This document shows, piece by piece, positions 1 through 8,448 of a stretch of 8,448 nt of DNA (position 1 is the stretch's first letter; every line of letters begins with the position of its first letter). The stretch spans positions 1-8,448 of the forward strand of contig CAMLNE010000182.1 of the NCBI GenBank assembly GCA_946481265.1, written 5' to 3'. Under the pieces are notes generated by a model. The model searched no databases and had not been told where the DNA came from. It was given only the letters and a program-made list of their open reading frames with translations. This DNA is from an uncultured Panacagrimonas sp. (GTDB lineage: Bacteria; Pseudomonadota; Gammaproteobacteria; Nevskiales; Nevskiaceae). Position numbers and translations under genes: made by a program.

Positions 1-598
1 CTGGAAGTTCTTCGCCAACCTGCTCGATGCCGGCCGCATCACGCTGTGCGGCGAGGAGAGCTTCGGCACCTCGAGCGATCACGTGCGCGAGAAGGACGGC
101 GTCTGGGCGGTGCTGGCCTGGCTCAACGTGCTGGCCGCGACCAACCTGTCGGTGCGCGATCTCGCCGAACGGCACTGGAAGCGCTTCGGCCGCCACTACT
201 ACGTGCGCCACGATTACGACGAGCTGCCCGCGAGCGTCGCCACCCAGGTGATGCAGTCGCTGGCCGGCGCGCTGGTCGATCTTCCCGGCAGGCAGCTGGG
301 CGACTACACCGTGACGGCGGCCGACGAGTTCACCTACCGCGATCCGGTCGACGGCAGCATCGCGGTCAACCAGGGGCTGCGCGTGGTGTTCGGCGATGCC
401 GCACGCATCATCGTGCGGCTGTCCGGCACCGGCACCCGAGGCGCGACGCTGCGCCTCTACCTGGAGCGCTACGAGAACCACGAGACCAGGCTGGGATGGA
501 ACGCCGCCGAGGCGCTCGCGCCATTGGCCAGCATCGCGGAGAAGATCGCGTGCATCGCGCAGACCACCGGCCGGCGCACGCCCAGCGTGATCACCTGA
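1..598 (+). CDS. pgm: Phosphoglucomutase (alpha-D-glucose-1,6-bisphosphate-dependent), C-terminal part
   Basis: This is the 3' part of a phosphoglucomutase, which interconverts glucose-1-phosphate and glucose-6-phosphate in the cytosol and feeds glycogen, UDP-glucose and cell-surface sugar synthesis. The frame is open from base 2 and gives 198 residues to a TGA at 596-598; family members are about 540 residues, so roughly 340 are missing on the left. Two family signatures are visible. The sugar-binding loop CGEESFG is at partial residues 16-22, followed by SSDHVREKDGVWAVLAWLN, close to the PGM1-type sequence. The phosphate-binding loop RLSGTGTRGATLRLYLERYE starts near residue 139 in the C-terminal domain 4. 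The metal-binding and catalytic serine loops lie outside the window. The loop reads GTSSDH where GTGSDH is usual, a mild change. The gene converges on the neighbouring lipoprotein gene. The family assignment is firm; substrate preference (glucose over mannose) is inferred from the PGM1-like loop. Confidence 0.95.
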   Translation, partial: WKFFANLLDAGRITLCGEESFGTSSDHVREKDGVWAVLAWLNVLAATNLSVRDLAERHWKRFGRHYYVRHDYDELPASVATQVMQSLAGALVDLPGRQLGDYTVTAADEFTYRDPVDGSIAVNQGLRVVFGDAARIIVRLSGTGTRGATLRLYLERYENHETRLGWNAAEALAPLASIAEKIACIAQTTGRRTPSVIT

Positions 599-610
599 GA
601 GGCCTGCGAT

Positions 611-633
611 CCATCGCCCGGACAGGGCGATGG
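611..633 (+). terminator. Hairpin after pgm, possible 3' end of its transcript
   Basis: A perfect 9-bp stem, CCATCGCCC (611-619) with GGGCGATGG (625-633), closes a 5-base loop 13 bases after the pgm stop codon. No T-run follows on the + strand, so it is not a classical intrinsic terminator. It could stabilise the pgm mRNA 3' end or act with Rho. The hairpin is seen directly; its role is inferred from position. Confidence 0.45.
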
Positions 634-676
634 CCGGGACCAGGGCGCCCGTGGTGTCTTGCCCGGATCGACGAAC

Positions 677-704
677 AAAAAAAAACCCCGGTCCGAAGAC
701 CGGG
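677..704 (-). terminator. Rho-independent terminator of the lipoprotein gene
   Basis: Read on the minus strand, a perfect 7-bp stem CCCGGTC/GACCGGG closed by a TTCG tetraloop is followed, after one extra G, by nine consecutive T. Stem arms are at 698-704 and 687-693; the T-run corresponds to the A-run at 677-685. UUCG is an exceptionally stable RNA tetraloop when closed by C-G. It starts 38 bases after the lipoprotein stop codon. In the opposite direction there is no T-run, so it should act mainly on minus-strand transcripts. Confidence 0.92.
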
Positions 705-741
705 ACCGTGATCCATCAGGATCTCGCCCTGCGCGACGGGC

Positions 742-1962
742 TCAGCCGCCAAGCAGGCCGCACAACCCGGCGAGCAGGGTGCCGCTCAGCGCGCAGGTTC
801 CACCGCCGCCCAGGGGGCCGAGCAGCGAGCCGAGCAGGCTGGTCAGGGGATCGCCGCCCACACCACCCGACAGGACTTCCGTGAGCGTGGCCAGCACACC
901 GTCCAGCGGCGTGCCGGTCAGCACCGGACCGGTGCCGCCCGTGCCACCGCCGATGGCGGCCTGGATCGGATCCAGGATCAGCGACAGCAGATCGCTCTCC
1001 AGCGGGTTGAGCAGCAGCTCGAGCGGGTTCTGCAGCGCACCGGCAAGATCGGTCGACGGCAGGTTGCCCAGGCCGCCGCCGAGCACGGCGGTGAGCTGGT
1101 CGATCGCGTCCTGGATCGGACCGCTCACCAGGCCCGGCTGTCCCGAGGTGTTCTCGATCAGGCCGATCGGGATCACATCGGTGAGCAGGCCGTCGAGCAG
1201 GTTCTGCACCGTGTTGGTCAGCTGCGTGGCGGTATTGGTCGGATTCGCCGAAGCGGCCGCAGCCACCGTCAGCTGCACGTCGGCGAGCGCCTGAGACACC
1301 ACGCCGAGCACGCCGCCGAGCACCGGCGCATCGGCCACGTCCGGCGGAATCAAGCCGGTCGCGCCGTTGAAGGCCTGCACCACCTGGCCGAGCAGGCCGG
1401 AGATCTGGCCGAGCGACAGCGACCCCGGGGCAGCGCCACCGAGCTGGCCCTGCACCACGCTGAGCACGGGCAGCAGCTGCGAGCCCAGCGCCGCCAGCGG
1501 CGTACCGGCCAGCGGGTTGCCCAGGCCGGGCAGCGCCGCGGCGTTGCCGGTGCAGCCGGCGCCGCCGGCGAGCGAGGCAACCAGGCCCTGCAGGTCGGCG
1601 ACGAGATCGCCCACCTCGGCCTGCACGTTGGCGGCGGTGCCCATCAGTGCCACGGTCGGATCCACCGCGCCCGGCTGCAGGCCCAGCGCCACCGCATCAG
1701 CGACATCCAGGACGTCGTTGATCACGGCCTGGTCCAGGCAGTCGACCACGCCCGCCAGCGGCGTGCCGGCGACCGAGGTCGTCAGCGGTTGCAGCACCTG
1801 CCCGGACAATCCGCCCTGCAGGCCGTCGAGAGGGCCGATGACGTCGTTGCGGGTCTCGACGCTCGAACCGGATCCGGAATCGGATGAACCCCCGCTGCCA
1901 CCGCAGCCGGCCGCGAACAGCGCGCCGGAGATGGCCAGCACCATGAATGACTTTTTCAGCAT
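742..1962 (-). CDS. Predicted Gly/Leu-rich acidic lipoprotein of unknown function
   Basis: I do not recognise a functional family. The 406-residue product begins with two Lys, a hydrophobic stretch and AAGC, a slightly relaxed lipobox (Ala at -3) giving a lipidated Cys20, then a Gly/Ser linker (21-34). This points to a secreted, membrane-anchored lipoprotein. The rest is Leu/Gly/Ala/Val-rich with about 27 acidic residues and no Lys, Arg, His, Trp or Tyr after Arg38. Cys75, Cys137, Cys390 and Cys401 could form disulfides. GTPL occurs at 66, 153 and 350, and a ~31-residue segment (280-310) resembles 349-380. Proline/glycine breaks between Leu-rich stretches suggest short amphipathic helices. 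I chose the ATG at 1962 because GAGGAG lies 6 bases upstream and the signal peptide starts there; the frame stays open to 2025. Automated pipelines tend to call such proteins collagen-like, but there are no Gly-X-Y triplets. The gene has its own terminator. It is firmly a gene; its role is unknown. Confidence 0.87.
   Translation of the reverse strand: MLKKSFMVLAISGALFAAGCGGSGGSSDSGSGSSVETRNDVIGPLDGLQGGLSGQVLQPLTTSVAGTPLAGVVDCLDQAVINDVLDVADAVALGLQPGAVDPTVALMGTAANVQAEVGDLVADLQGLVASLAGGAGCTGNAAALPGLGNPLAGTPLAALGSQLLPVLSVVQGQLGGAAPGSLSLGQISGLLGQVVQAFNGATGLIPPDVADAPVLGGVLGVVSQALADVQLTVAAAASANPTNTATQLTNTVQNLLDGLLTDVIPIGLIENTSGQPGLVSGPIQDAIDQLTAVLGGGLGNLPSTDLAGALQNPLELLLNPLESDLLSLILDPIQAAIGGGTGGTGPVLTGTPLDGVLATLTEVLSGGVGGDPLTSLLGSLLGPLGGGGTCALSGTLLAGLCGLLGG
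823..918 (-). repeat. Second copy of a ~31-residue degenerate repeat in the lipoprotein
   Basis: Codons 349-380 (TGTPLDGVLATLTEVLSGGV then GGDPLTSLLGSL) align with codons 280-310 at bases 1033-1125 (SGPIQDAIDQLTAVLGGGLG then NLPSTDLAGAL). The shared pattern is [ST]G-P-[IL]-x-D-x-[IL]-x2-LT-x-VL-[GS]-GG-[LV]-G, then a second Leu-rich half. This suggests an internal duplication that has diverged. The alignment was made by eye. Confidence 0.5.
1033..1125 (-). repeat. First copy of the ~31-residue degenerate repeat in the lipoprotein
   Basis: Codons 280-310 of the lipoprotein form the partner of the segment at 823-918. The next stretch, QNPLELLLNPLESDLLSLIL, carries further NPLE/DPI-type Leu-rich elements, so the C-terminal half may be built from several short modules. 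Confidence 0.5.
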
Positions 1963-1968
1963 GAAGAT

Positions 1969-1974
1969 CTCCTC
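1969..1974 (-). promoter_or_regulatory. Ribosome binding site of the lipoprotein gene
   Basis: GAGGAG on the minus strand sits 6 bases before the ATG at 1962. It decides the start: the upstream in-frame ATG at 2025 would place 21 non-signal residues (including several Arg) ahead of the signal peptide. Confidence 0.85.
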
Positions 1975-2056
1975 GGGAAGATGGATCGCCGCCCCGCGAC
2001 AGCGAGAGGCCAAAGCCTGCCGCATCGGACGCGGGTCTCAGATGTCAGAAGATGGA

Positions 2057-2072
2057 CGGCCGGCAACGGCCG
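2057..2072. repeat. CGGCCG-GCAA-CGGCCG inverted repeat
   Basis: Two copies of the self-complementary hexamer CGGCCG (2057-2062 and 2067-2072) are separated by GCAA. They can form a 6-bp hairpin with a tetraloop, or act as two adjacent dyads. The site lies 95-110 bases upstream of the lipoprotein ATG, a position that would suit either a leader hairpin or an operator. No T-run follows on either strand. Function is unknown. Confidence 0.4.
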
Positions 2073-2164
2073 ATGAATACGTTCAAGCCGGTATCAACGG
2101 CGGCTCAGCGCGGACCGGTGGCAGCGGTTCGCATTGTCGCTGTTCGCTCCCGCGCAGATCCGTC

Positions 2165-2198
2165 TCGTCGCGTGATGCGGGGCCGGATATCGCGACGA
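2165..2198 (-). repeat. Inverted repeat immediately after ligA
   Basis: TCGTCGCG (2165-2172) and CGCGACGA (2191-2198) form a perfect 8-bp stem around an 18-base loop, beginning 2 bases past the ligA stop codon. There is no T-run on the minus strand, so this is at most a Rho-assisted end or an mRNA-stabilising hairpin. Confidence 0.4.
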
Positions 2199-2200
2199 TG

Positions 2201-5130
<2,930 letters not shown>

Positions 5131-5250
5131 CGATTACTCCCTGATCATGATCGTCGCCGCAGGCGACATCGACGCACCGCGTACGGCACGGCATTCCTTG
5201 CGCCGCAAGGATCGGATTGGGAGCAGTCCGCATGCACGGAAGTTCATTTT
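5131..5250 (-). other. smc-zipA spacer with three short palindromes
   Basis: Three dyads sit in 120 bases: GATCATGATC (5143-5152, perfect 10-base palindrome just upstream of the zipA ribosome site), GTCGCC-GCA-GGCGAC (5153-5167), and CCTTGC-GCC-GCAAGG (5196-5210). The first two are directly adjacent. No T-run follows any of them on the minus strand, so none is a clear intrinsic terminator and smc-zipA read-through is likely. An internal zipA promoter or operator is possible, but I see no convincing -35/-10 pair. Confidence 0.5.
5137..5142 (-). promoter_or_regulatory. Ribosome binding site of zipA
   Basis: AGGGAG on the minus strand lies 6 bases before the zipA ATG at 5130, supporting that start. 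Confidence 0.8.
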
Positions 5251-8200
5251 CTAGGCCTGCTCCATTTCCGGCTTCGCCTCCGATGCGCCGGCCAGTTCCA
5301 CCGCCTGCTCCACGTCCACGCTCACCAGGCGGGAAACGCCCGGCTCCTGCATGGTCACGCCGTGCAGCTGGTTGGCCAGCTCCATCGTGATCTTGTTGTG
5401 CGTGATGATAATGAACTGCACCGTCTGGCTCATCTCGCGCACGACCTCGCAGTAGCGCGCGACATTGGCGTCGTCGAGCGGCGCGTCGACCTCGTCCATC
5501 AGGCAGAACGGTGCGGGATTGAGCTGGAACAGGGCCAGCAGCAGCGCCACGGCGGTCATCGCCTTTTCGCCACCGGACAGCATCTGGATCGAGGAATTGC
5601 GCTTGCCCGGCGGGCGCGCCATGACCCGCACGCCGGTATCCAGCAGGTCGTCGCCGGTCAGTTCCAGGTAGGCCTCGCCGCCACCGAACAGCTTGGGGAA
5701 GCGGTCCCGGAAGATAGTGTCCACGCGATCGAACGTGTCCTTGAAGCGCTCCTTGGTCTCGGTGTCGATCTTGCGGATCGCCTCCTCGAGCGTATCCAGC
5801 GCGCCGGTCAGGTCCGCCCACTGGTCGCCCAGGTATTTCTCGCGCCCCTCCGCCTCCTCGAGTTCCTGGATGGCGGCGAGGTTGATCGCGCCCAGGCGGT
5901 CGATGCGCCGGCCCAGGCCCGCGATCTTCTCATCCCAGGCCTCCGCGCTGGCGTCTTCGGGAAGCGCGGCGAACACCGCCTCGCGCTCCATGCCGCCGTC
6001 CCGGCAGGCGTCGGCGAGCTGCTGTGCATAGCCTTCGCGGCGTGCCCGCAGGTTCTCGAACTCGATGCGCGCCTGCTGCAGCCGCTCCTGCGCCTCGTCC
6101 TTGGCGTTCTCCGCCTGGCGGAAATCCTGGGTGCCCTGCCCGACCGCCGCCTCCGCGGCCTCGAGCGCGACCCGGGCCAGGCGCAGGACCTCGCGCGCCG
6201 CGTCGACCGCGCCGCGCGCCGTCTGTGCCTGCGCCTGCTGCTCGGCCAGCGGGGCCTCGAGCTGCTCGGCATCCTCGCCGCGCTGTGCGCGGTCGCTCAC
6301 CAGCTGCTCGCGCGACGCTTCCAGGTCGTGCGCGGCCTGGTTGAGCGCGGCGACGTGGCTGCGCCTGGAGGCGAGCTGGATCTGGATCTGGTTCTCGGTC
6401 TGAGCCGCCTGGGTCAGCAGCGCGCGATTGCGGTTGACGGCATCGCGGCTGCGCACCAGCGACTGCTGATGCTGGATGCGCTCCTCGCGCAAACGCTGCG
6501 CCACCGCTTCGAGGGTGAGCAGCTTCTCGCGCGAGGCGTCGAGCTCGGCCGCCTGCTGCTCGCGCTGTGCCTTGAGCGCCTCGATGTCGCGCACCAGCGC
6601 CGCAATGCGCGCCTGGGTCTGCTCCAGACGCACCGCCTGCGCCTGGCGGAAGGCAAGCCGCTGCGCCTGGCGGCTGCGCGCCAGCTCGAAATGCGTACTG
6701 ACCTCGCGACGGCGCTCCTCGGCCTGCTGCTGCTGGCTACGCACCTCGGCCAGCTGCGCCTCACGCGCAGCAATGTTCTCGGCGAGCTCCTCGACCTGGA
6801 TCCTGAGCTGCTGGATGAGCTGCTCGCGCGCGATGACGCCGGACTTGGCGGCATCGGTGCGCGGCGCGCGCAGCCAGTCACGGCCACGCCAGACCGCGTC
6901 CGGCGTGACGACCGACTCGCCGGGCGCGAGCCCGTCCAGGCGCGCGGCCGCCGCGGCGGGATCCGCCGCGACCTGCACCGAGCGCAGGAAATCGCGCACC
7001 GCGGCCGGGCCGCGCACATGCGCGGCCAGCGTGCCGGCCGGCGCCTGGGACTCGTCGACGCGGGCGTCGATCAGCACGACACCGGCCTTGGGCAGATCCT
7101 GGACCGACTGTCCGGCGACCTGCTCGACCAGCGGCGCCTGCAGCAGGCCGTCGAGCACGTGCTCGCCGGCGGCCTCCCAGCCGGCGTCGACCTGCAGGTG
7201 CTGGCCGAGGCGCGGCCGGCCGGCCAGGTCACGGCTGCGCAGCCAGTTGGCCAGCTCCGCGTCGTCCTGGCGCAGCGCGGACTGCTGCAAGGTCTCCAGC
7301 GAGGACAGGCGGCCGCGTGCGGACTGCAGCTGCTGGCGACTCTCGTGCAGGCTGCCGTCGAGCGTGGCGCGCTGCTCGCGCAGCGCCGCCAGATCCTCGT
7401 CCAGCGCGCCCAGCTGCGCCTGGCCGTCTCCGACCTCGGCCTCGAGCTTCTGCAATTCGGCGTCGGCATCGAACAGCGAGGCCTGGATGGGCGCGGCGTC
7501 CAGCCCACCGCTTTCGGCGGCCAGGCGCTTGTAGCGTTCCTCGAGCTGGAACTGCGCGCGCTCGAGCGCCTGTACGCGCACGCGCTCGCCCTCGGTGTCG
7601 AACAGGGGCTGCTCGGAGGCGGCGCTGAATTCGTCCCAGCGGGCCTGTTCCGACTGCGCGGCCTCTTCCGAGCGCGCCAGGTTGGCCCCGGCCTCGGCGT
7701 GGTTGCGCTCCGCGGACTCGGCCTGGCTTTCCAGCTGCTCGACTTCCTGCAAGGCCTGCTCGAGACGCTGCTGATCCTGGCTGCGCCGGCGATCGAGATC
7801 GGCCAGGGCCCGGTCCAGCTGCTCGAGCTCGCGCTGGCGCATGGCGCGCATCTGGCGCGCATGGCCCAGGTCCTGCTCGAGCCGGCCGGCGGCGCTCTCG
7901 GCCTCGTGGACCGCGGTCTGCTCGATACCGAGCTTCTCCTGTGCGGCGCGACGGTGCTCGTCGGCGTCCGCCCGGCGCTGCTCGGCCGACAGCGTGGCCG
8001 CCCGGGCCGCCTCCAGCGCCTGCTCGAGTTCCTCGATCCGGACTTCGTGACCCTTTGCGTCGCATTCCAGGCCGCGCTCGCGCAGCGCCAGGATCTCGGC
8101 CTTGAGGCTGCGTTCCTGCTGCTTGAACTCCTTGTACTTCTCAGCGTTGGCGGCCTGCTTGCGCAGCACTTCGAGGCGCGCCTGGATTTCCACGCGCATG

Positions 8201-8448
8201 TCGTTCAGGCGCGACAGGTTCTCTCGTGTCTGGCGGATCCGGCTCTCGGTCTCCTTGCGCCGGTCCTTGTACTTCGAGATGCCGGCCGCCTCCTCGAGCC
8301 AGGTGCGCAGCTCCTCGGGCTTGGCCTCGATCATGCGCGAGACCATGCCCTGCTCGATGATCGCGTACTGGTTCTTGCCGCCCAGGCCGGTGCCGAGGAA
8401 CAGGTCGGTGACGTCGCGCTTCAGGCACTTCGAGCCGTTCAGGTAGTA
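5251..8448 (-). CDS. smc: Chromosome partition protein SMC, lacking its N-terminus (window edge)
   Basis: SMC is the ATPase subunit of bacterial condensin; with ScpA and ScpB it loops and organises the chromosome so that sister origins separate. The frame is open from the right edge and gives 1065 residues; about 115 N-terminal residues, including the Walker A loop, lie outside. Visible parts, in partial numbering: end of the N-terminal head (TDLFLGTGLG, YAIIEQGMVSR, LEEAAGISKYKDRRKETE); first coiled-coil arm (~65-400, Glu/Gln/Arg/Ala-rich heptads); hinge (~407-529, with VDAGWEAAGEHVLDGLLQ and GLAPGESVVTPDAVW); returning arm (~530-865) of nearly equal length; and C-terminal head with FPKLFGGGEAYLEL, the ABC signature LSGGEK (957-962), Walker B FCLMDEVDAPLDD (981-993) and ITHNKITMELANQLHGVTM. 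The expected total of ~1180 residues fits the family. The equal arms and intact motifs argue for a functional protein. It ends with TAG at 5251. It is probably the first gene of an operon with zipA and ligA. Confidence 0.97.
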   Translation of the reverse strand, partial: YYLNGSKCLKRDVTDLFLGTGLGGKNQYAIIEQGMVSRMIEAKPEELRTWLEEAAGISKYKDRRKETESRIRQTRENLSRLNDMRVEIQARLEVLRKQAANAEKYKEFKQQERSLKAEILALRERGLECDAKGHEVRIEELEQALEAARAATLSAEQRRADADEHRRAAQEKLGIEQTAVHEAESAAGRLEQDLGHARQMRAMRQRELEQLDRALADLDRRRSQDQQRLEQALQEVEQLESQAESAERNHAEAGANLARSEEAAQSEQARWDEFSAASEQPLFDTEGERVRVQALERAQFQLEERYKRLAAESGGLDAAPIQASLFDADAELQKLEAEVGDGQAQLGALDEDLAALREQRATLDGSLHESRQQLQSARGRLSSLETLQQSALRQDDAELANWLRSRDLAGRPRLGQHLQVDAGWEAAGEHVLDGLLQAPLVEQVAGQSVQDLPKAGVVLIDARVDESQAPAGTLAAHVRGPAAVRDFLRSVQVAADPAAAAARLDGLAPGESVVTPDAVWRGRDWLRAPRTDAAKSGVIAREQLIQQLRIQVEELAENIAAREAQLAEVRSQQQQAEERRREVSTHFELARSRQAQRLAFRQAQAVRLEQTQARIAALVRDIEALKAQREQQAAELDASREKLLTLEAVAQRLREERIQHQQSLVRSRDAVNRNRALLTQAAQTENQIQIQLASRRSHVAALNQAAHDLEASREQLVSDRAQRGEDAEQLEAPLAEQQAQAQTARGAVDAAREVLRLARVALEAAEAAVGQGTQDFRQAENAKDEAQERLQQARIEFENLRARREGYAQQLADACRDGGMEREAVFAALPEDASAEAWDEKIAGLGRRIDRLGAINLAAIQELEEAEGREKYLGDQWADLTGALDTLEEAIRKIDTETKERFKDTFDRVDTIFRDRFPKLFGGGEAYLELTGDDLLDTGVRVMARPPGKRNSSIQMLSGGEKAMTAVALLLALFQLNPAPFCLMDEVDAPLDDANVARYCEVVREMSQTVQFIIITHNKITMELANQLHGVTMQEPGVSRLVSVDVEQAVELAGASEAKPEMEQA

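Larger units (their letters stand above)
1963..2200 (-). other. Spacer between ligA and the lipoprotein gene
   Basis: These 238 bases must hold the 5' leader of the lipoprotein gene and any ligA 3' end signal. I see two inverted repeats (listed separately) and the ribosome binding site. I see no U-tract terminator after ligA, so read-through from the upstream genes is possible. No -35/-10 pair with good spacing stands out on the minus strand: TTGATA (2092-2097) and CTGACA (2043-2048) lack a plausible -10 partner. Confidence 0.6.

Noticed and set aside
659..1294. + strand open frame opposite the end of the lipoprotein gene
   Set aside because: Low-complexity Ser/Pro-rich shadow that crosses the minus-strand terminator; the opposite strand has a signal peptide, ribosome site and terminator.
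742..1962. Collagen-like protein
   Set aside because: Glycine is frequent but not every third residue, and proline is not in Gly-X-Y register, so a triple helix is not supported.
1963..2025. 21-codon N-terminal extension of the lipoprotein to an upstream ATG
   Set aside because: It would bury the signal peptide behind Arg-containing residues, and the strong ribosome site lies inside this stretch, in front of the downstream ATG.
2043..2097. Possible -35 boxes (CTGACA, TTGATA on the minus strand) for the lipoprotein gene
   Set aside because: No TATAAT-like hexamer lies 15-19 bases downstream of either.
6476..7534. + strand open frame of 352 codons opposite smc
   Set aside because: Ser/Arg/Ala/Cys-rich product that mirrors the coiled-coil codons of smc; no ribosome site or domain noticed.

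Overview
The window is GC-rich (roughly two-thirds G+C by eye) and densely coded. It reads as chromosomal DNA of a gammaproteobacterium. The strongest taxonomic clue is a recognisable ZipA, a division protein largely confined to Gammaproteobacteria, lying between smc and ligA; smc-zipA-ligA is a familiar gene order in that class. I cannot name a genus.

Layout: (1) 1-598, + strand: the last 198 codons of a phosphoglucomutase (pgm). (2) 599-741: a convergent spacer holding a hairpin just after pgm and a textbook intrinsic terminator serving the minus strand. (3) 742-1962, - strand: a 406-residue predicted lipoprotein of unknown function, Gly/Leu/Ala-rich, with no basic residue after position 38. 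(4) 1963-2200: a spacer with two inverted repeats and a clear ribosome binding site, but no promoter I can defend. (5) 2201-4321, - strand: NAD-dependent DNA ligase ligA, complete, in a close translational arrangement with zipA. (6) 4327-5130, - strand: zipA, complete. (7) 5131-5250: a 120-base spacer packed with short palindromes. (8) 5251-8448, - strand: smc, lacking only its first ~115 codons, which lie beyond the right edge.

Read on the minus strand, smc, zipA and ligA form a likely operon for chromosome organisation, cytokinesis and DNA joining. No U-tract terminator separates them, and zipA and ligA abut or overlap. The lipoprotein gene follows on the same strand after 238 bases and ends at its own strong terminator, so it may be read from its own promoter or by read-through. 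pgm (glucose-1-P/glucose-6-P interconversion) converges on it and is unrelated.

Three of the four genes are housekeeping genes. The only part that looks poorly described is the lipoprotein. I see no mobile element, CRISPR array, phage gene, tRNA or rRNA. Long open frames opposite ligA, smc and the lipoprotein gene are explained by high GC and rejected as genes.
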